Source: Roseitranquillus sp963749675 (GTDB taxonomy: Bacteria; Pseudomonadota; Alphaproteobacteria; Rhodobacterales; Rhodobacteraceae). Taken from it: 64,000 bases of DNA. This document shows, one piece after another, positions 22,261 through 32,915 of the stretch. The position numbers were made by a program, and so were the translations under genes. The notes beneath the pieces were generated by a model that was not told where the DNA came from, ran no database searches, and saw only the letters and a list, made by a program, of their open reading frames with translations. Numbering within the stretch: the first letter of the stretch is position 1; every line of letters starts with the position of its first letter. Location of the stretch: contig CAVVNT010000010.1 in assembly GCA_963749675.1 (NCBI GenBank), forward strand, positions 1,132,431-1,196,430, given 5' to 3'.

Positions 22261-22269
22261 GATTCTGAG
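22261..22269. repeat. Target-site duplication, left copy (9 bp)
   Basis: GATTCTGAG directly precedes the left end of the IS256-family element. GGTTCTGAG (24502-24510) directly follows its right end. Eight of nine bases agree, and an 8-9 bp duplication is usual for IS256-family elements. Confidence 0.7.
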
Positions 22270-23278
22270 GAGCTATGGCTTGGGTGAAGCGATCTGAGAT
22301 GGCGGCGTATCGTGGTGGGTGTCGAAGCCTGCCAGGACCTCCAGAAGGAGCGATACGCCATGAAGGACGATACCCAGCATGTTCCAGTTCGAGGACCCGC
22401 TGACGGAGATCGCGCGGGAAGGTGCGGGAATGCTCGCGACTGCTATGGAAGCCGAGATCGAGGTCGTCCTCGGCCAGTTCGCGGAGGAGCGGCTGCCGGA
22501 CGGCCGACGCGCATCGGCACGGATACGGCCCGGAGCGCGAGATCCAGACCGGGATTGGCGGCCTCGAGATCAGGTGTCCGAAGGTCCGGGACCGCGCTGC
22601 GGACGTGGGAAGGGGCGAGAAGGTCCGGTTCACGTCACAGACATGCCGAGATGGGTGCGCCGCTCTCGGAGCCTCGATGCCCTGCTGCCGGTGCTCTATC
22701 TGCGCGGCATCTCGACCGGCGACTTCCATGAGGCACTCTCGGCGCTGGTCGAGCAGGACGCGCCGAACCTGTCGCCAGGGAGCGGGAGTACCAGCGCTGG
22801 CAGCACCGCGACCTCTCCGCTTGCCGGCACGTCTGCATCTGGGCCGACGGAGTCTACCTCCGGGCACGAATGGAGCCTGAGGCGGAGTGCATCCTCGTTC
22901 TGATCGGCGCCACGCCGGAAGGAAAGAAGGAACGCGTCGGGCTTCCACGTCGGTAGACGAGAGAGCGCGCAGAGCTGGCGCGAGCTGCTGGTTGACCTCA
23001 AGGCCCGCGGCCTCACCGTCGCGCCCCAGATCGCCGCGAGCGCCGTGCGCTGCTTGGCCGGGGCATGGGCGAGCGCATTCCGCATGCAGCGACCCCGGCG
23101 GGTCTGCTGAAAAAGCGTCCAAGCCGCTGATTCGATACCGGCAGTTTGCGATCGTCGGAGGCTCGACGGTGCTGGATCGTCGAGATCGGGGACAGCTGGA
23201 GTTCTTCGTCTGCGGTTCGCTGCGCGATCTTGTTCCCGACCAGCACGTCCTGGCGCGTGTTGATCGCGTTCTCGATTC

Positions 23279-23310
23279 TTCATGGCTTCATGGCTTCATG
23301 GCTTCATGGC
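23279..23310. repeat. Four copies of an 8-bp tandem repeat
   Basis: TTCATGGC occurs four times head to tail. Two copies would encode SSWLHGEVAEV in frame; four add 16 bases and shift the frame, so the expansion itself breaks the transposase. Confidence 0.85.
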
Positions 23311-23555
23311 GAGGTGGCGGAGGTCTACGCCGCCGGCGCCGGCCGGCCGGCGGTCGAACCCGAAGCGGCGGTGCGCCTCATGCTCGCTGGTTTCCCGCCG
23401 GGCGTCGTCCACGACCGCCGCCCGATGCGCGAGGCGCGCGTCAACCTTGCCATCCGCTGGTTCGCCGGCTTCGGCCTGCGGGACCGGCTGCCGGATCATT
23501 TTTCGCTGACGCGGATACCGCAGCGCTGGGGCGCCGAGCGGTTCCGGCGCATCTT

Positions 23556-23592
<37 letters not shown>

Positions 23593-24774
23593 GTGCGGGC
23601 CTGCGGCGCTGCTCGGATCGCCAAGGGCGAGATTGTTCATGTGGATGATGAGCCATCGTGGCGCCGTCGGTTCAAGCACGATGGCGCATGCTGATCCGCG
23701 CCGATGGCGCCTGGGAGAGCCTGGCGGTCCGGCATGTCGAGGCGGTCGCCGACGCCAACGGCGACGCAGAGCCGGATGTCCGGAGGGGCGACGCCTCTCC
23801 AAGACGACCGGCAGGTTCAAGAAGGTTTGCCTCACCGATCCCGACGCGAGCATGGCGACCAGTGGCAGGAATCGCCGTCTCGGGCCGAGCTGCAAGCAAC
23901 ACGATCGGCTCTACCGCCGCCACCGCTGGCGCTCGGAGGGCCATCACGGCGAGGCGAAGACCTGGCACGGCCTCGCGCGCCCATCCGGCGAGGCCTGCAG
24001 AACATGCGCATCCAGACATTCCTCACCCCCACTGCGATCAACCTCAAGCGGCTCGCAGCGGTAATCGCCTGACTGCTGCTACAATGCCTGCTGGCGGTTC
24101 GAAACTCGCTGGATGCCGCTGTCGCGAGACGGTCATTCGAGCCGGCAGGACCCGACACCGTCCTCGCCTGACCGGGCGCTTCTCCGATCGGATAGTAGCG
24201 TTCTTCAACAGACCCTGATGCACAATGGCTCGAACGTGCTGAACAAGTTTCCGAACTCCGTGGCGCCGACGGTGAAGTCCGACCTGCGCGACATCTGGCA
24301 AAGGCGCACTCTCGCAGAAGATGGCGAAGCTGATGGTCTTTACACGCGCCGCGCCGCCTCGAAGAAATGGCACCGGCTGAACGGCGCCAACCAGTTGCCA
24401 AGGGTCGTCGATGACATCAAGTTCACCGACGGCATCGCGCTCAGCGATGCCGAAAACCGCGCCGCCGATCAGGCCGCATCACCCAAGTCTGGCCATAGCT
24501 CGGTTCTGAGGTCTTGCAGTCTCCGGCTGGACACCTTCGGTACGGTCTCAGCGCGCCGGGGCTGCGTCATGCACGGCTCTGCCCGCAACGGCTCGCTGGC
24601 TGCTGGCAGGCCACAGGATTCCGCCCGGATCCTGGCGCTCTGCCTCGCCGCGAAGCTCGCAGCATGACCAATTTTTTGCCGTCTGATGGTCGACGGTAGC
24701 GAAGTGTTAACCACGATCGCTCAAAGGCCGATGTCGGACACCTAGCATGCTGCAGGCGTCAGGAGGCTATTGAG

Positions 24775-25861
24775 ATGAACTACCGACTTCGTGCTGCTCT
24801 TGTCGCAGCTTCACTCTCCGGTGCCGCGGCGCTTTCCGGCTGTGCCACCCAATCTTCACCGCAGTGGGAAGAGCTTTGCGAGCCCGGCGCGATCACTGCC
24901 GAAGTCGCGGAGGATTTGCGCCGGCTTGGCACGTACGAAGCAGCGCTACGCTACCTCGGTCGGTCGTGCCCGGAGGCCGCACTTGCGCTCTCCGACATTC
25001 CGACCGAGTTCGATCTCGGGCGGCTCGGCGGGCAACGCGTCGGGGGGCGCCGGCGATGACGATCAGGGCTCGGGCTTCGCTTCATTCTTCGAAGCAGCGG
25101 GAAGCGCGCTCGAACCTGCACAGGTGCAGGGTGGCGGGGCTGCCGTGTCGGGTGGGCCCGCGACCGCTCTCGCCACGACGAGCCAGCCGGAGACGTCGCC
25201 CTCGTCACGCACGGCTTCGCCTGCCGACACGTCCAGCCAAGGCGCCGGCGCGGCAGCTGCTGCAGGCAGCTCGCAGTCCCGGCCGTCACGCGAAGGTGCA
25301 GGCTCCACCTCGAATGAGAGCGGCGGCGGCGAGACGGGCGGTGGCACTACTGGCGGTGGTAGGTCTGGTGGCGACGCCGGCAGCACCGGCGACAGCGGCG
25401 ACAGCGGCGGCAGCGGCAGCACCGGCGGCAGCGGCGACAGCGGCAGCAGCGGCGGCAGCGGCGGCAGCGGCAGCAGCGGCGGCAGCGGCAGCAGCGGCGG
25501 CAGCGGCAGCAGCGGCGGCAGCGGCAGCACCGGCGACAGCGGCAGCACCGGCGGCAGCGGCGACAGCGGCAGCACCGGCGGCAGCGGCAGCACCGGCGAC
25601 AGCGGCAGCACCGGCGGCAGCGGCGACAGCGGCAGCAGCGGCAGCAGCGGCAGCAGCGGCGGCAGCGGCAGCACCGGCGGCAGCGGCAGCACCGGCGACA
25701 GCGGCAGCAGCGGCAGCGGCAGCACCGGCGGTAACGGCAATGGCAATGGCAAGACCGGCGGTAAAGGCAACGGCGCCAGCAAGGGCAACAACGGCAACGG
25801 CAACGGTAGCGAAGGCACAAGCCCCGGTCGGGGCAACGGTGCCAACAACGACGAAGGCTGA
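24775..25861 (+). pseudogene. Ser/Gly-repeat lipoprotein, one frameshift
   Basis: Probable exported lipoprotein: the start (AGGAGG eight bases upstream) leads a signal peptide with lipobox LSGC near residue 23. A folded N-terminal part follows (WEELCEPGAITAEVAEDLRRLG, YEAALRYLGRSCPEAALAL). The frame changes near 25025: DLGRLGGQ gives way to SAGNASGGAGDDDQGSG, explained by one extra base. The second part is low-complexity: Ser/Gly/Thr/Asp triplets (25377-25736) and a basic Asn/Gly/Lys tail ending NGANNDEG. It could be a surface spacer or glycine-rich matrix protein; I do not recognise a family. Confidence 0.65.
25377..25736. repeat. GGC-AGC type triplet repeat region
   Basis: About 360 bases built from GGC, AGC, GAC and ACC triplets, giving Gly-Ser-Gly-Gly, Gly-Asp-Ser and Gly-Ser-Thr units with larger repeats of 15 and 30 bases. 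It codes for the low-complexity part of the lipoprotein. Such arrays change length easily by slippage and are hard to assemble. Confidence 0.9.
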
Positions 25862-25903
25862 CAGGTACGGCGGGTGTCCTCGGGGGCGCCCGCCGCTGCG
25901 CGT

Positions 25904-26494
25904 TCAGCCCGACATGAAGCCCCCGGCCAACACCGAAACCCATCGCCGCGGATCCGATGGATCCTGCATCCGCAGGAAGGTGTAGCCGGTCTCGCGCCAG
26001 CCCACGACACGGTCAGTCAGGTTGTCGAGGATGAGGTCGCCTCGATCGGTCCTCAATACCAGAACGGCATGGGCGTTGCGCCGTCTGTCGAAGACAGACG
26101 CGATGAGCAGCCGGTTCGCAGGAATGCCGCGCGCTATCAACTCCCGCTTCTTGAGCAGCGCGAAGTCCTCGCAGTCCCCCCCCCGGGTGGTTGGGAGAGC
26201 CCACTTCTCCGCCCGACCGTACTGGGCCTGGTCGCTGATCTCGCGGACGCGATGATTGACTTCGCGCGAGACGCGTTCGGCGAGGTCGACCTGCGCCTGA
26301 GACAGAGAGGCGCCGCCCGTGGCGCACGCCCAGCCGTATGAGCCGCACATGCGGACGGCCCCGGACGGCGGCGCGACCTGGCCGCGGACCGGGACGAAGA
26401 CCCTTTCTGCGGCCGCTGCCACCGTCGGATACAGGCTCATGACGAAGAGGCAGACAGCGAGGCGGACAATCAAGCATTGCCATCGAGAAGTCAT
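25904..26494 (-). CDS. Transglutaminase-like cysteine protease (BTLCP/LapG-like)
   Basis: Exported protein of 196 residues with a signal peptide (hydrophobic residues 8-27). The papain-like catalytic set is visible: Cys in TTRGGDCEDFALLKKREL, His in NAHAVLVLRT, Asp in LILDNLT. This family (PF06035) includes LapG, which cleaves surface adhesins. The gene is convergent with the Ser/Gly-repeat lipoprotein, with 42 bases between stops. A functional link to that surface protein is only a guess. Confidence 0.85.
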   Translation of the reverse strand: MTSRWQCLIVRLAVCLFVMSLYPTVAAAAERVFVPVRGQVAPPSGAVRMCGSYGWACATGGASLSQAQVDLAERVSREVNHRVREISDQAQYGRAEKWALPTTRGGDCEDFALLKKRELIARGIPANRLLIASVFDRRRNAHAVLVLRTDRGDLILDNLTDRVVGWRETGYTFLRMQDPSDPRRWVSVLAGGFMSG

Positions 26495-27102
26495 AGGATC
26501 GCTCCATGGAGGCTTCCGAAAAACTCTCGTGCAAGGTGCATGTGAGCGTGGCGAGATTGTGGCGAGGAACGGGCGGAAAACTGGACATCAGCTAGAGCTT
26601 TACCGATCCTCCCCGGCGAGAAGGGTCAGTTGTTGTCCCGAGCACAGGTCGCTGCTTGGCGGTTGGTCCACGGCATGAACTCGTCGATGCGCCTCCGGAG
26701 GTGGTGGCGACGCGCCACCCGACGGTACCTCATGGGAAGACGTTCTGGTTCAGGAACAGCAAGACGTTGACGGCACAGTGTTCGCCGCTGCGTTCTTAGA
26801 AATTGTGGAGAATGCGCCGAGGTGGTCAATCGCGATTAAGCGGATCGTGCGGTCGACGAGGTGATGTCTGACTCGAGATGGCTGGCGTCAAGGAAGCGGA
26901 CGAAACCGCGCCACGCCGAGCCGGGCGCTGCGCTTGAGTTGCACACGGTCCGAAAGCTGGTTCGCCGCAGTGGCACCGGCGTGCCGGTTCTTCCGCGCGC
27001 TCTCACCCGAATGCTGGCATGCGCCGTCGCGGATCGGAGAGGCGAAGGATGTTGGCTGGATCGGCAGTCGGTTGCGGTCGCTCGTGGGCTGCGGCCTCAT
27101 CC
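26495..27102. other. Intergenic region with a possible transposase tail
   Basis: Some 600 bases without a clear gene. On the minus strand, 26632-26720 could encode RRRIDEFMPWTNRQAATC, which resembles the RIDELLPW tail of IS66-type transposases but is too short to be sure. The rest shows no recognisable product. It lies downstream of the left inositol operon; no clear terminator was seen. Confidence 0.3.
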
Positions 27103-27936
27103 TCAGCTGGCCGGACGGAGGTTGCAGATCACGCGGCGGGCGGCTTCCATCACCGGGTCCTCGGTCGCCGCGAGGATCGCGAGGCGATCGAAGACCGAAG
27201 CGTCTCCGTTCACGACCTCGCGCAGGGCCACCCCGAACGCCATGCGGAGCTCGGTTCCGATGTTGAACTTGCAGATGGCGGAGCCGGCGGCGAGCGCGGT
27301 GCGCTGCGCGACCGGCACGCCGGAGCCGCCGTGGATGACCAGCGGCACGTCCGTCACCGCCTCGATCGCGTGGATCCGCGCTTCGTCGAGCCCGCCCCTG
27401 CCGGTTGACTGGAGATGGACGTTGCCGACCGAGACCGCGATGGCATCGACGTCGGTCGCCGATGCGAACCGTGCGGCGTCGCGGGGGTTCGTTCCGGCCG
27501 ACGCTATGCCGTCCTGATACCCGACGACACCGATCTCGCCCTCGCAGGAGACTCCAGCGGCGTGCGCGACCTCCGCGATGGCCGCGGTGGCATCGACGTT
27601 TTCGTCGAACGGCAACTTCGACCCGTCGAACATGACGGAGGTGAAGCCGGCCTCGATCGCGGCACGGCATTCCTCCATCGAATAGCCGTGGTCCAGATGC
27701 ACGACGACCTTCATGCAGGACGCTTCGGCAAGGTAGCGCATCATCGCCCCGAGCACGGGAAGCGGCGTGTGTGCCCGGCAGCTCGGCCCGGCCTGCAGGA
27801 TGACGGGCGAATCCTCGGCCTCCGCCGCCCGGACGTAGGCGCGCATGTCCTCCCAGCCAAGGCAGACGAGACCCGCCACGGCATAGCCGTCGCGCAGCGC
27901 CGGCTGCAGGACATCCGCCAGCGTCGCGAGCGTCAC
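27103..27936 (-). CDS. Class II aldolase, likely 5-keto-2-deoxy-6-phosphogluconate aldolase (IolJ-like)
   Basis: Zinc-dependent aldolase of 277 residues in the FbaA/GatY/IolJ family. Metal and substrate motifs: HLDHGYSMEECRAAIEAGFTSVMFDGS, then EGEIGVVGYQDG and PLVIHGGSGVP, and the phosphate loop near FNIGTELRMAFG. As the last gene behind iolD, a PfkB kinase and iolB, it most likely splits the phosphorylated inositol intermediate into dihydroxyacetone phosphate and malonate semialdehyde. It overlaps iolB by four bases. A fructose- or tagatose-bisphosphate role cannot be excluded from sequence alone. Confidence 0.82.
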   Translation of the reverse strand: MTLATLADVLQPALRDGYAVAGLVCLGWEDMRAYVRAAEAEDSPVILQAGPSCRAHTPLPVLGAMMRYLAEASCMKVVVHLDHGYSMEECRAAIEAGFTSVMFDGSKLPFDENVDATAAIAEVAHAAGVSCEGEIGVVGYQDGIASAGTNPRDAARFASATDVDAIAVSVGNVHLQSTGRGGLDEARIHAIEAVTDVPLVIHGGSGVPVAQRTALAAGSAICKFNIGTELRMAFGVALREVVNGDASVFDRLAILAATEDPVMEAARRVICNLRPAS

Positions 27937-28775
27937 TTGAACTTCGCAACCATGTCCATGATGCCGGGAATGGTCTTCAGCTGCTCGGCGTGGGTCGGCT
28001 GGAAGTACTGCTTGAGGCTGCGCTGGCTGAGCCCGCCGAGGATGGTGAAGTAGTACATCTCGTAGCCCGGCAGCACCGCGCAGGGGTGGTAGCCCTTGTC
28101 GATCAGCACCGTCGAACCGTCGACGATGTGGTAGGCATCGCCGGGCTCGTTGTCGACGCGCTGCAGCATCTGCAGCCCTGACCCGTAGTTCGGGCGGAAG
28201 CGGAAGTTGTAGGTCTCGTCGTGCCGCGTCTCGTCCGGCAGCCGGTCGGTGTCGTGCTTGTGCGACGGAAAGCCGGACCAGCCCCCTGCGCCGACGGTGT
28301 AGAGCTCGCTGACCAGCAGACGGCCGACGCGGCCATGCTGGTTGGCGCCGAGGATGTGCTTGATCTTGCGATGCGTCTTGGTGTCGTCCGAGCCGTACTG
28401 CACGACGTCGAGCTCGTCGGCGCGGACGGCGAACGGCTCCAGCGCCTCGTCGAACTTCGCGCCGGCGACGAAGACCTCGGCGGATTCGCTTTCGCAGGTG
28501 ATCCGGGCCGGGGCGCCGGTCGGGACGTAGACGCCCTCGGGCTCGCCGTTCCAGACGTCCGCGCGGCGCTGGCCGATGTCGTCGAAGCCCTGGTCTCCGA
28601 CCTCGACGCGGACCGTGCCGGTCGCGGGAACGACGCAGGTCTCGTAACCGTCCACGCGGTAGTCGAAGCTGTCGCCGCGGCTCAGCTTGACGATGTTGAA
28701 GTAGGTCAGCGGGACGGTCGGGTCGTCGACGTCGACGATGGGCTCGTTGCGGTTGTCGTAGGGGGCGATGTGCAT
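27933..28775 (-). CDS. iolB: 5-deoxy-glucuronate isomerase, copy 1
   Basis: Isomerises 5-deoxy-D-glucuronate to 5-dehydro-2-deoxy-D-gluconate in inositol breakdown. The 280-residue bicupin shows FPSHKHDTDRLPDE and a second-domain metal region KGYHPCAVLPGYEMYYF. The start at 28775 (AAAGGA upstream) is preferred over an in-frame ATG at 28832 that would overlap the kinase gene. It differs clearly from the second IolB at 47930 (NIVKLSRGDSFDYRVDG here, FGLYRLQPGEVASE there). Confidence 0.9.
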   Translation of the reverse strand: MHIAPYDNRNEPIVDVDDPTVPLTYFNIVKLSRGDSFDYRVDGYETCVVPATGTVRVEVGDQGFDDIGQRRADVWNGEPEGVYVPTGAPARITCESESAEVFVAGAKFDEALEPFAVRADELDVVQYGSDDTKTHRKIKHILGANQHGRVGRLLVSELYTVGAGGWSGFPSHKHDTDRLPDETRHDETYNFRFRPNYGSGLQMLQRVDNEPGDAYHIVDGSTVLIDKGYHPCAVLPGYEMYYFTILGGLSQRSLKQYFQPTHAEQLKTIPGIMDMVAKFK

Positions 28776-28788
28776 GGCTCTGGTCCTT

Positions 28789-29770
28789 TCAGGCGTCGCT
28801 CGGCCCGGGATGTTCCGACAGGAAGGTATCAAGCTCCGCCGTGGTCGGCATCGCCGGGGCGCACCCGACGCGCGACACCACGATCGCGGCCGATGCCGAG
28901 CCGCGCAGCACCGCCTCCTCCACGTCGCGCTCCTCGGACAGCGCGGCGACGAAGCCGCCCATGAAGGCGTCGCCCGCGCCGGTCGGCTTCAGGGCGTCGG
29001 TGCGATAGATACCCGTGCGGATCTCGCGGTCGGGGGTGAGGGTGACAGCACCCCTTTCGCCCATCTTGTAGACGACGATGCCGGCGCCTGCCCCGATCAG
29101 GTCCCGGGCCCGGTCGAGCCCGCGTCCGGGATTCCCCGCCATAACGCCGAACTCGTCGTCGTTGCCGATGATGATGTCGCAGGAGGCGGCGGCGCGGCCG
29201 TAGATCTCGGACGCTTCGGCGTCGGAGCGCCAGCTGTAGGGGCGGTAGTCGACGTCTAGGATCAGCGGCAGCCCGGCAGCGCGTGCTCGGTCAACCGCCC
29301 GGAACGCGGCCGCGCGGGAGGGCTCGGCCGCGAACGCGGTGCCGGTCACGATCATCGCCGCGAACCCACCGTAGTCGGCCGCGGCCACGTCCTCCGCCGT
29401 CATCTCGAAATCGGCCGCGCCGTTGCGGTAGATGACCGACTGGCAGTTCTCCAGCCGCGTCTCCACCACGCTGAGCGACGTGCGGGCCTCGCCATCAGCC
29501 AGTGTCACTTGGGTCCGGTCGACGCCGTACCTGTCGAGTTCGCTTCAGACAGAAACGACCGACAGCGTCGTCCGAGACGCGGGTCAGCAGGGCCGCCTCG
29601 CAATCCTGCTTCACCAGGGCGACCGCGATGTTCGCCGAGGAGCCGCCGATGCAGGCGGTGAAACGCTCCGCCTCCTCGGTGCGGGTTCCGGGCGGATCGG
29701 CGTAGAAATCCATACCGGCCCGCCCGATCACCAGGAAGCTCCGGCCCCGCAGGCGGAACGGGCCGGGCAT
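28789..29770 (-). pseudogene. PfkB sugar kinase (IolC-like, no aldolase domain), one frameshift
   Basis: Probable 5-dehydro-2-deoxygluconokinase. The N-terminus FLVIGRAGMDFYADPPG and IGGSSANIAVALVKQ (first PfkB signature) run in one frame, the rest in another (ETRLENCQSVIYRN, LKPTGAGDAFMGGFVAAL with catalytic Asp). The break is near 29553: FCLKRTR should read FCLSELDRYGVDR, explained by one extra A. It is about 326 residues when repaired. Unlike the IolC at 40219 it lacks the C-terminal DUF2090 domain; the class II aldolase two genes downstream could supply that activity. The start ATG overlaps the iolD stop by one base. Confidence 0.82.
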
Positions 29771-31643
29771 CAGACGCCGAACCCCTGGTCCGCGCGCCCG
29801 GCTTCCCATTCCTCATGCGCCGCGCGCACCTTCTCGCTGTCGGTGACCTCGGGCGTTCCGATCTCCCACCAGGCGTGGCCCTTCTCGGTCCAGCCCTCGT
29901 GCGCGTCGACCTGCATGACGATGACGTGGGTGCGGTCGCTGGCCTTGGCGCGCAGGAAGGCCTCGCGCAGTTCGCGCGGGTTGGCGACGTGCTCGGCGAC
30001 GGCGCCCATCGCCTCCGCATGGGCGCGGAAGTCGACGAGGAACGGCTCGTTCACCGTCGGGCTCCGGTCGATCAGGGTGTTGAAGCTCTCGTTGCCGGTA
30101 TTCTTCTGAAGCTTGTTGATGACCGCGAAGCCGCCGTTGTCGAGGACCAGCACGATCAGCTTCTTGCCGGTCAGCGCGGCCGAATAGATGTCGGAGTTCA
30201 TCAGCAGGTACGACCCATCGCCGACGAAGACGATCGTGTCGCGCTCGGGCTCCCGTTCCGCCTGCGCGATCCGCGCGCCCCAGCCCCCCGCGATCTCGTA
30301 GCCCATGCACGAGAAGCCGAACTCGATGTCGACGGTTCCGGTGTCGAGGGTCCTCCAGTTCGCGGTCAGCTCGCGCCGGCAGGCCCCCCGCCGCCGCGAC
30401 GATGCGGTCGCGCGGATGGCAGAGCTCGTTCACGACGCCGATCGCCTGCGCGTAGGATGCCGGCCGATTGCCAGGCGCCACGTTGCTCGCCACGTATTCG
30501 TCCCATGCCGCGCGCTCCGCCTGCGCTTCGGCGGCCCACTCCTCGGGCGCGCGGTAGCCGGCCAATGCAGCGGACAGCGCCGTCAGCCCGAGCCTCGCGT
30601 CGCCCACCACGGGCAGGGACATGTGCTTGCCCGCGTCGTGCCGCCCGACATTCAGCGAGATGAGCCTCGAGCCATGGGCGAAGGCGGTCCAGGATCCTGT
30701 GGTGAAGTCCTGCAGCCGCGTCCCGACGCAGAGGATCACGTCCGCCCGCCCGGCGATCGCGTTGGCGCTGTCCGAACCGGTGATCCCGATGGGACCGATG
30801 TTCAGCGGGTGGCTGGCCAGCAGGTTGGCGCGGCCGGCGATGGTTTCGACCACCGGCATCCGGTGCGTCTCGGCAAAGTCGGTCAGCTCGGCCAGCGCCC
30901 CGGAATACTGCACTCCGCCGCCAGCGATGATCATCGGCCTCTCCGCGTCGCGGAGCGCTGCGGCGGCATCCGCGACCTCATCGGCGTCCGGAGCCGGGCG
31001 GCGGATGCGGTGGACGCGCTTGGCGAAGAAGCCCTCGGAGTAGTCGGCCGCCCATCCCTGCACGTCCTGCGGCAGACGCGAGGAACGCTGGCCCGCAATC
31101 GGCGGGGTCCAGCAGCGTGGCCAGCGCCGCAGGCAGCGAGGTGACGATCTGCAACGGATGCACGATCCGGTCCCAGTAGCGGGAGACCGACCTGAAGGCG
31201 TCGTTAAGGCCCAGCGTCGGGTCGCCGAAATGCTCGAGCTGCTGCAAGATCGGATCCGGCCGCCGCGTCACGAAGCCGTCCCCGCACAGCATCAGCATCG
31301 GCAGTCGGTTGGCATGCGCCAGCGCCGCGGCGGTCAGCAGGTTCGCGGTGCCGGGTCCTGCCGAGGCGGTACAGAACATGAAGCGGCGGCGCAGGTGGTA
31401 CTTGGCATAGGCCGCCGCAGCGAACCCCATGCCCTGCTCGTTCTGGCCGCGATAGAGCGGCAGCGTGTCCCGGACGGAATACAGCGCCTCGCCGAGGCAC
31501 GGGGCGTTGCCGTGACCGAATATGCCGAAGCCGCCGCCGCAGATCCGCGTTTCTCTGCCGTCGATCTCGATGAACTGTGCCGAGAGGTAGCGCACGATCG
31601 CCTGCGCAGTCGTCAGGCGGATCGTTGCAGGACGCCGTGCCAT
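29770..31643 (-). pseudogene. iolD: Trihydroxycyclohexanedione acylhydrolase, copy 1, two frameshifts
   Basis: Thiamine-diphosphate enzyme that opens the inositol-derived ring to 5-deoxy-glucuronate. The start is ATG 31643 (MARRPATIRLTTAQAIVRYL); typical parts are GIFGHGNAPCLGEALY and RGQNEQGMGFAAAAYAK, with the ThDP/Mg motif VGDGSYLLMNSDIYSAAL. Two frame breaks: near 31087 (FLASAAG should read FLALPQDVQGWAADY; extra T) and near 30390 (GLPARAD should read GLPGELTANW; extra C). It is the first gene of the left inositol operon, about 100 bases from a divergent dehydrogenase. Confidence 0.88.
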
Positions 31644-31740
31644 GTTTCCCCCGCTCGCCGCGGCGCCGAGCCTCCCTTGCTGACGCGCTGATCGCAGCTT
31701 AGAAACTGTCCACCTTATTGCAAGGTCGAGGCGGGGGGGC

Positions 31741-32856
31741 ATGGCCGAGATCGGCATCGGGATCGTAGGTGGCGGCTACATGGGCAAGGCCCATGCCGTC
31801 GCCATGTCGGCCGTCGGTGCCGTGTTCGACACCGCGCTGCGACCGCGCCTCGAGATGGTCGCGGCGACGTCCGACGAAAGCGCCGAACGCTATCGCGCCG
31901 CCTTCGGGTTTCGGCGCGCGACCGGCGACTGGCGCGTCCTCGTGGGCGACCCGCAGGTCGAGGCCGTCGTAATCGCGGCGCCGCAATCGGCGCACCGGCA
32001 GATCGCCGAGGCCGCCTTCGCGCAGGGCAAGCCCGTCCTCTGCGAGAAGCCGCTCGGCGCGTCGCTGAAGGACAGCCGCGCGATGGTCGCGGCGGCGGAG
32101 GCGAGCGGCCAGATCAACATGGTCGGCTTCAACTACATCCGCACGCCCGCCAGCCAGTTCGCGCGGCAGCTGATCGCGGCGGGAGAGATCGGCGCCGTCA
32201 CCTGGTTCCGGGGCGAGCATACCGAGGACTTCTACGCCGATCCCGCGGCGCCGGCGACATGGCGCACCACCGACCCGTCCGCCGGTGCGCTCGGCGATCT
32301 CGCCCCGCACATGCTGAACGCGACCCTCGCCCTAGTCGGCCCGATCTCCGCGCTCGTGGCCGAGGTGGAGACGGTTCACGCCACCCGGTCGGGGCCGAAC
32401 GGTGCGGAGGCGGTGCTGAACGACGACCAGGCTCAGCTGATGTGCCGTTTCGAGAACGGGGCGATGGGCCACATCTTCTTCAGCCGCGTCGCGACGGGGC
32501 GAAAGATGGGCTACGCCTACGAGGTGACGGGAACGCGGGGCGCCATCCGCTTCGACCAGGAGGACCAGAACGCCCTCTGGCTCTACCGCATGGAAGGCGA
32601 CGAGGCGGAGCGCGGATTCCGCAAGATCCTGACCGGCCCGTCGCATCCCGACTACCTGCCGTTCTGTCAGGGGCCCGGCCACGGCACCGGCTATCAGGAC
32701 CAGATCATCATCGAGGCCAAGGACTTCCTTGCCGCCATCGCGACGGGTGAGAATGTCTGGCCGACCTTCCGCGACGGGATGGAGGTGAACCGGCTCGTCG
32801 CCGCCGCGTCGGCGTCGTCAAGACAACGAGGTTGGGTCGACATCGCCGACTTTTGA
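31741..32856 (+). CDS. Gfo/Idh/MocA family dehydrogenase
   Basis: NAD(P)-dependent sugar or inositol dehydrogenase, 371 residues. Rossmann loop GIVGGGYMGKAHAVAMSAVG at the start, the EKP motif in VLCEKPLGASLKDSRAM, and GDLAPHMLNATLALVG with the catalytic-region His. It is divergent from the left inositol operon and convergent with another member of the family. A role on another inositol isomer or derivative is likely from context only. Confidence 0.85.
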   Translation: MAEIGIGIVGGGYMGKAHAVAMSAVGAVFDTALRPRLEMVAATSDESAERYRAAFGFRRATGDWRVLVGDPQVEAVVIAAPQSAHRQIAEAAFAQGKPVLCEKPLGASLKDSRAMVAAAEASGQINMVGFNYIRTPASQFARQLIAAGEIGAVTWFRGEHTEDFYADPAAPATWRTTDPSAGALGDLAPHMLNATLALVGPISALVAEVETVHATRSGPNGAEAVLNDDQAQLMCRFENGAMGHIFFSRVATGRKMGYAYEVTGTRGAIRFDQEDQNALWLYRMEGDEAERGFRKILTGPSHPDYLPFCQGPGHGTGYQDQIIIEAKDFLAAIATGENVWPTFRDGMEVNRLVAAASASSRQRGWVDIADF

Positions 32857-32915
32857 GCGCGTCTCGCATCCCGGTCGCCATAGGCAGACCTGCCACCGCC
32901 GCCGTCGAACCGACA

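Noticed and set aside
25377..25736. Regular short repeats that might suggest a CRISPR array
   Set aside because: There are no unique spacers of constant length; the repeats are triplet-based and code for Ser/Gly.
25347..25943. Minus-strand open frame rich in Cys and Arg (RCCRCRRCC pattern)
   Set aside because: It is the antisense reading of the GGC/AGC triplet array; the composition is an artefact of the repeat.
24864..25985. Long plus-strand frame with poly-alanine
   Set aside because: It is a shifted reading of the same triplet repeat; the Ser/Gly frame has the lipoprotein start and a sensible C-terminus.
32857..32915. Possible terminator between the two convergent dehydrogenases
   Set aside because: No stable stem followed by a T-tract was found.
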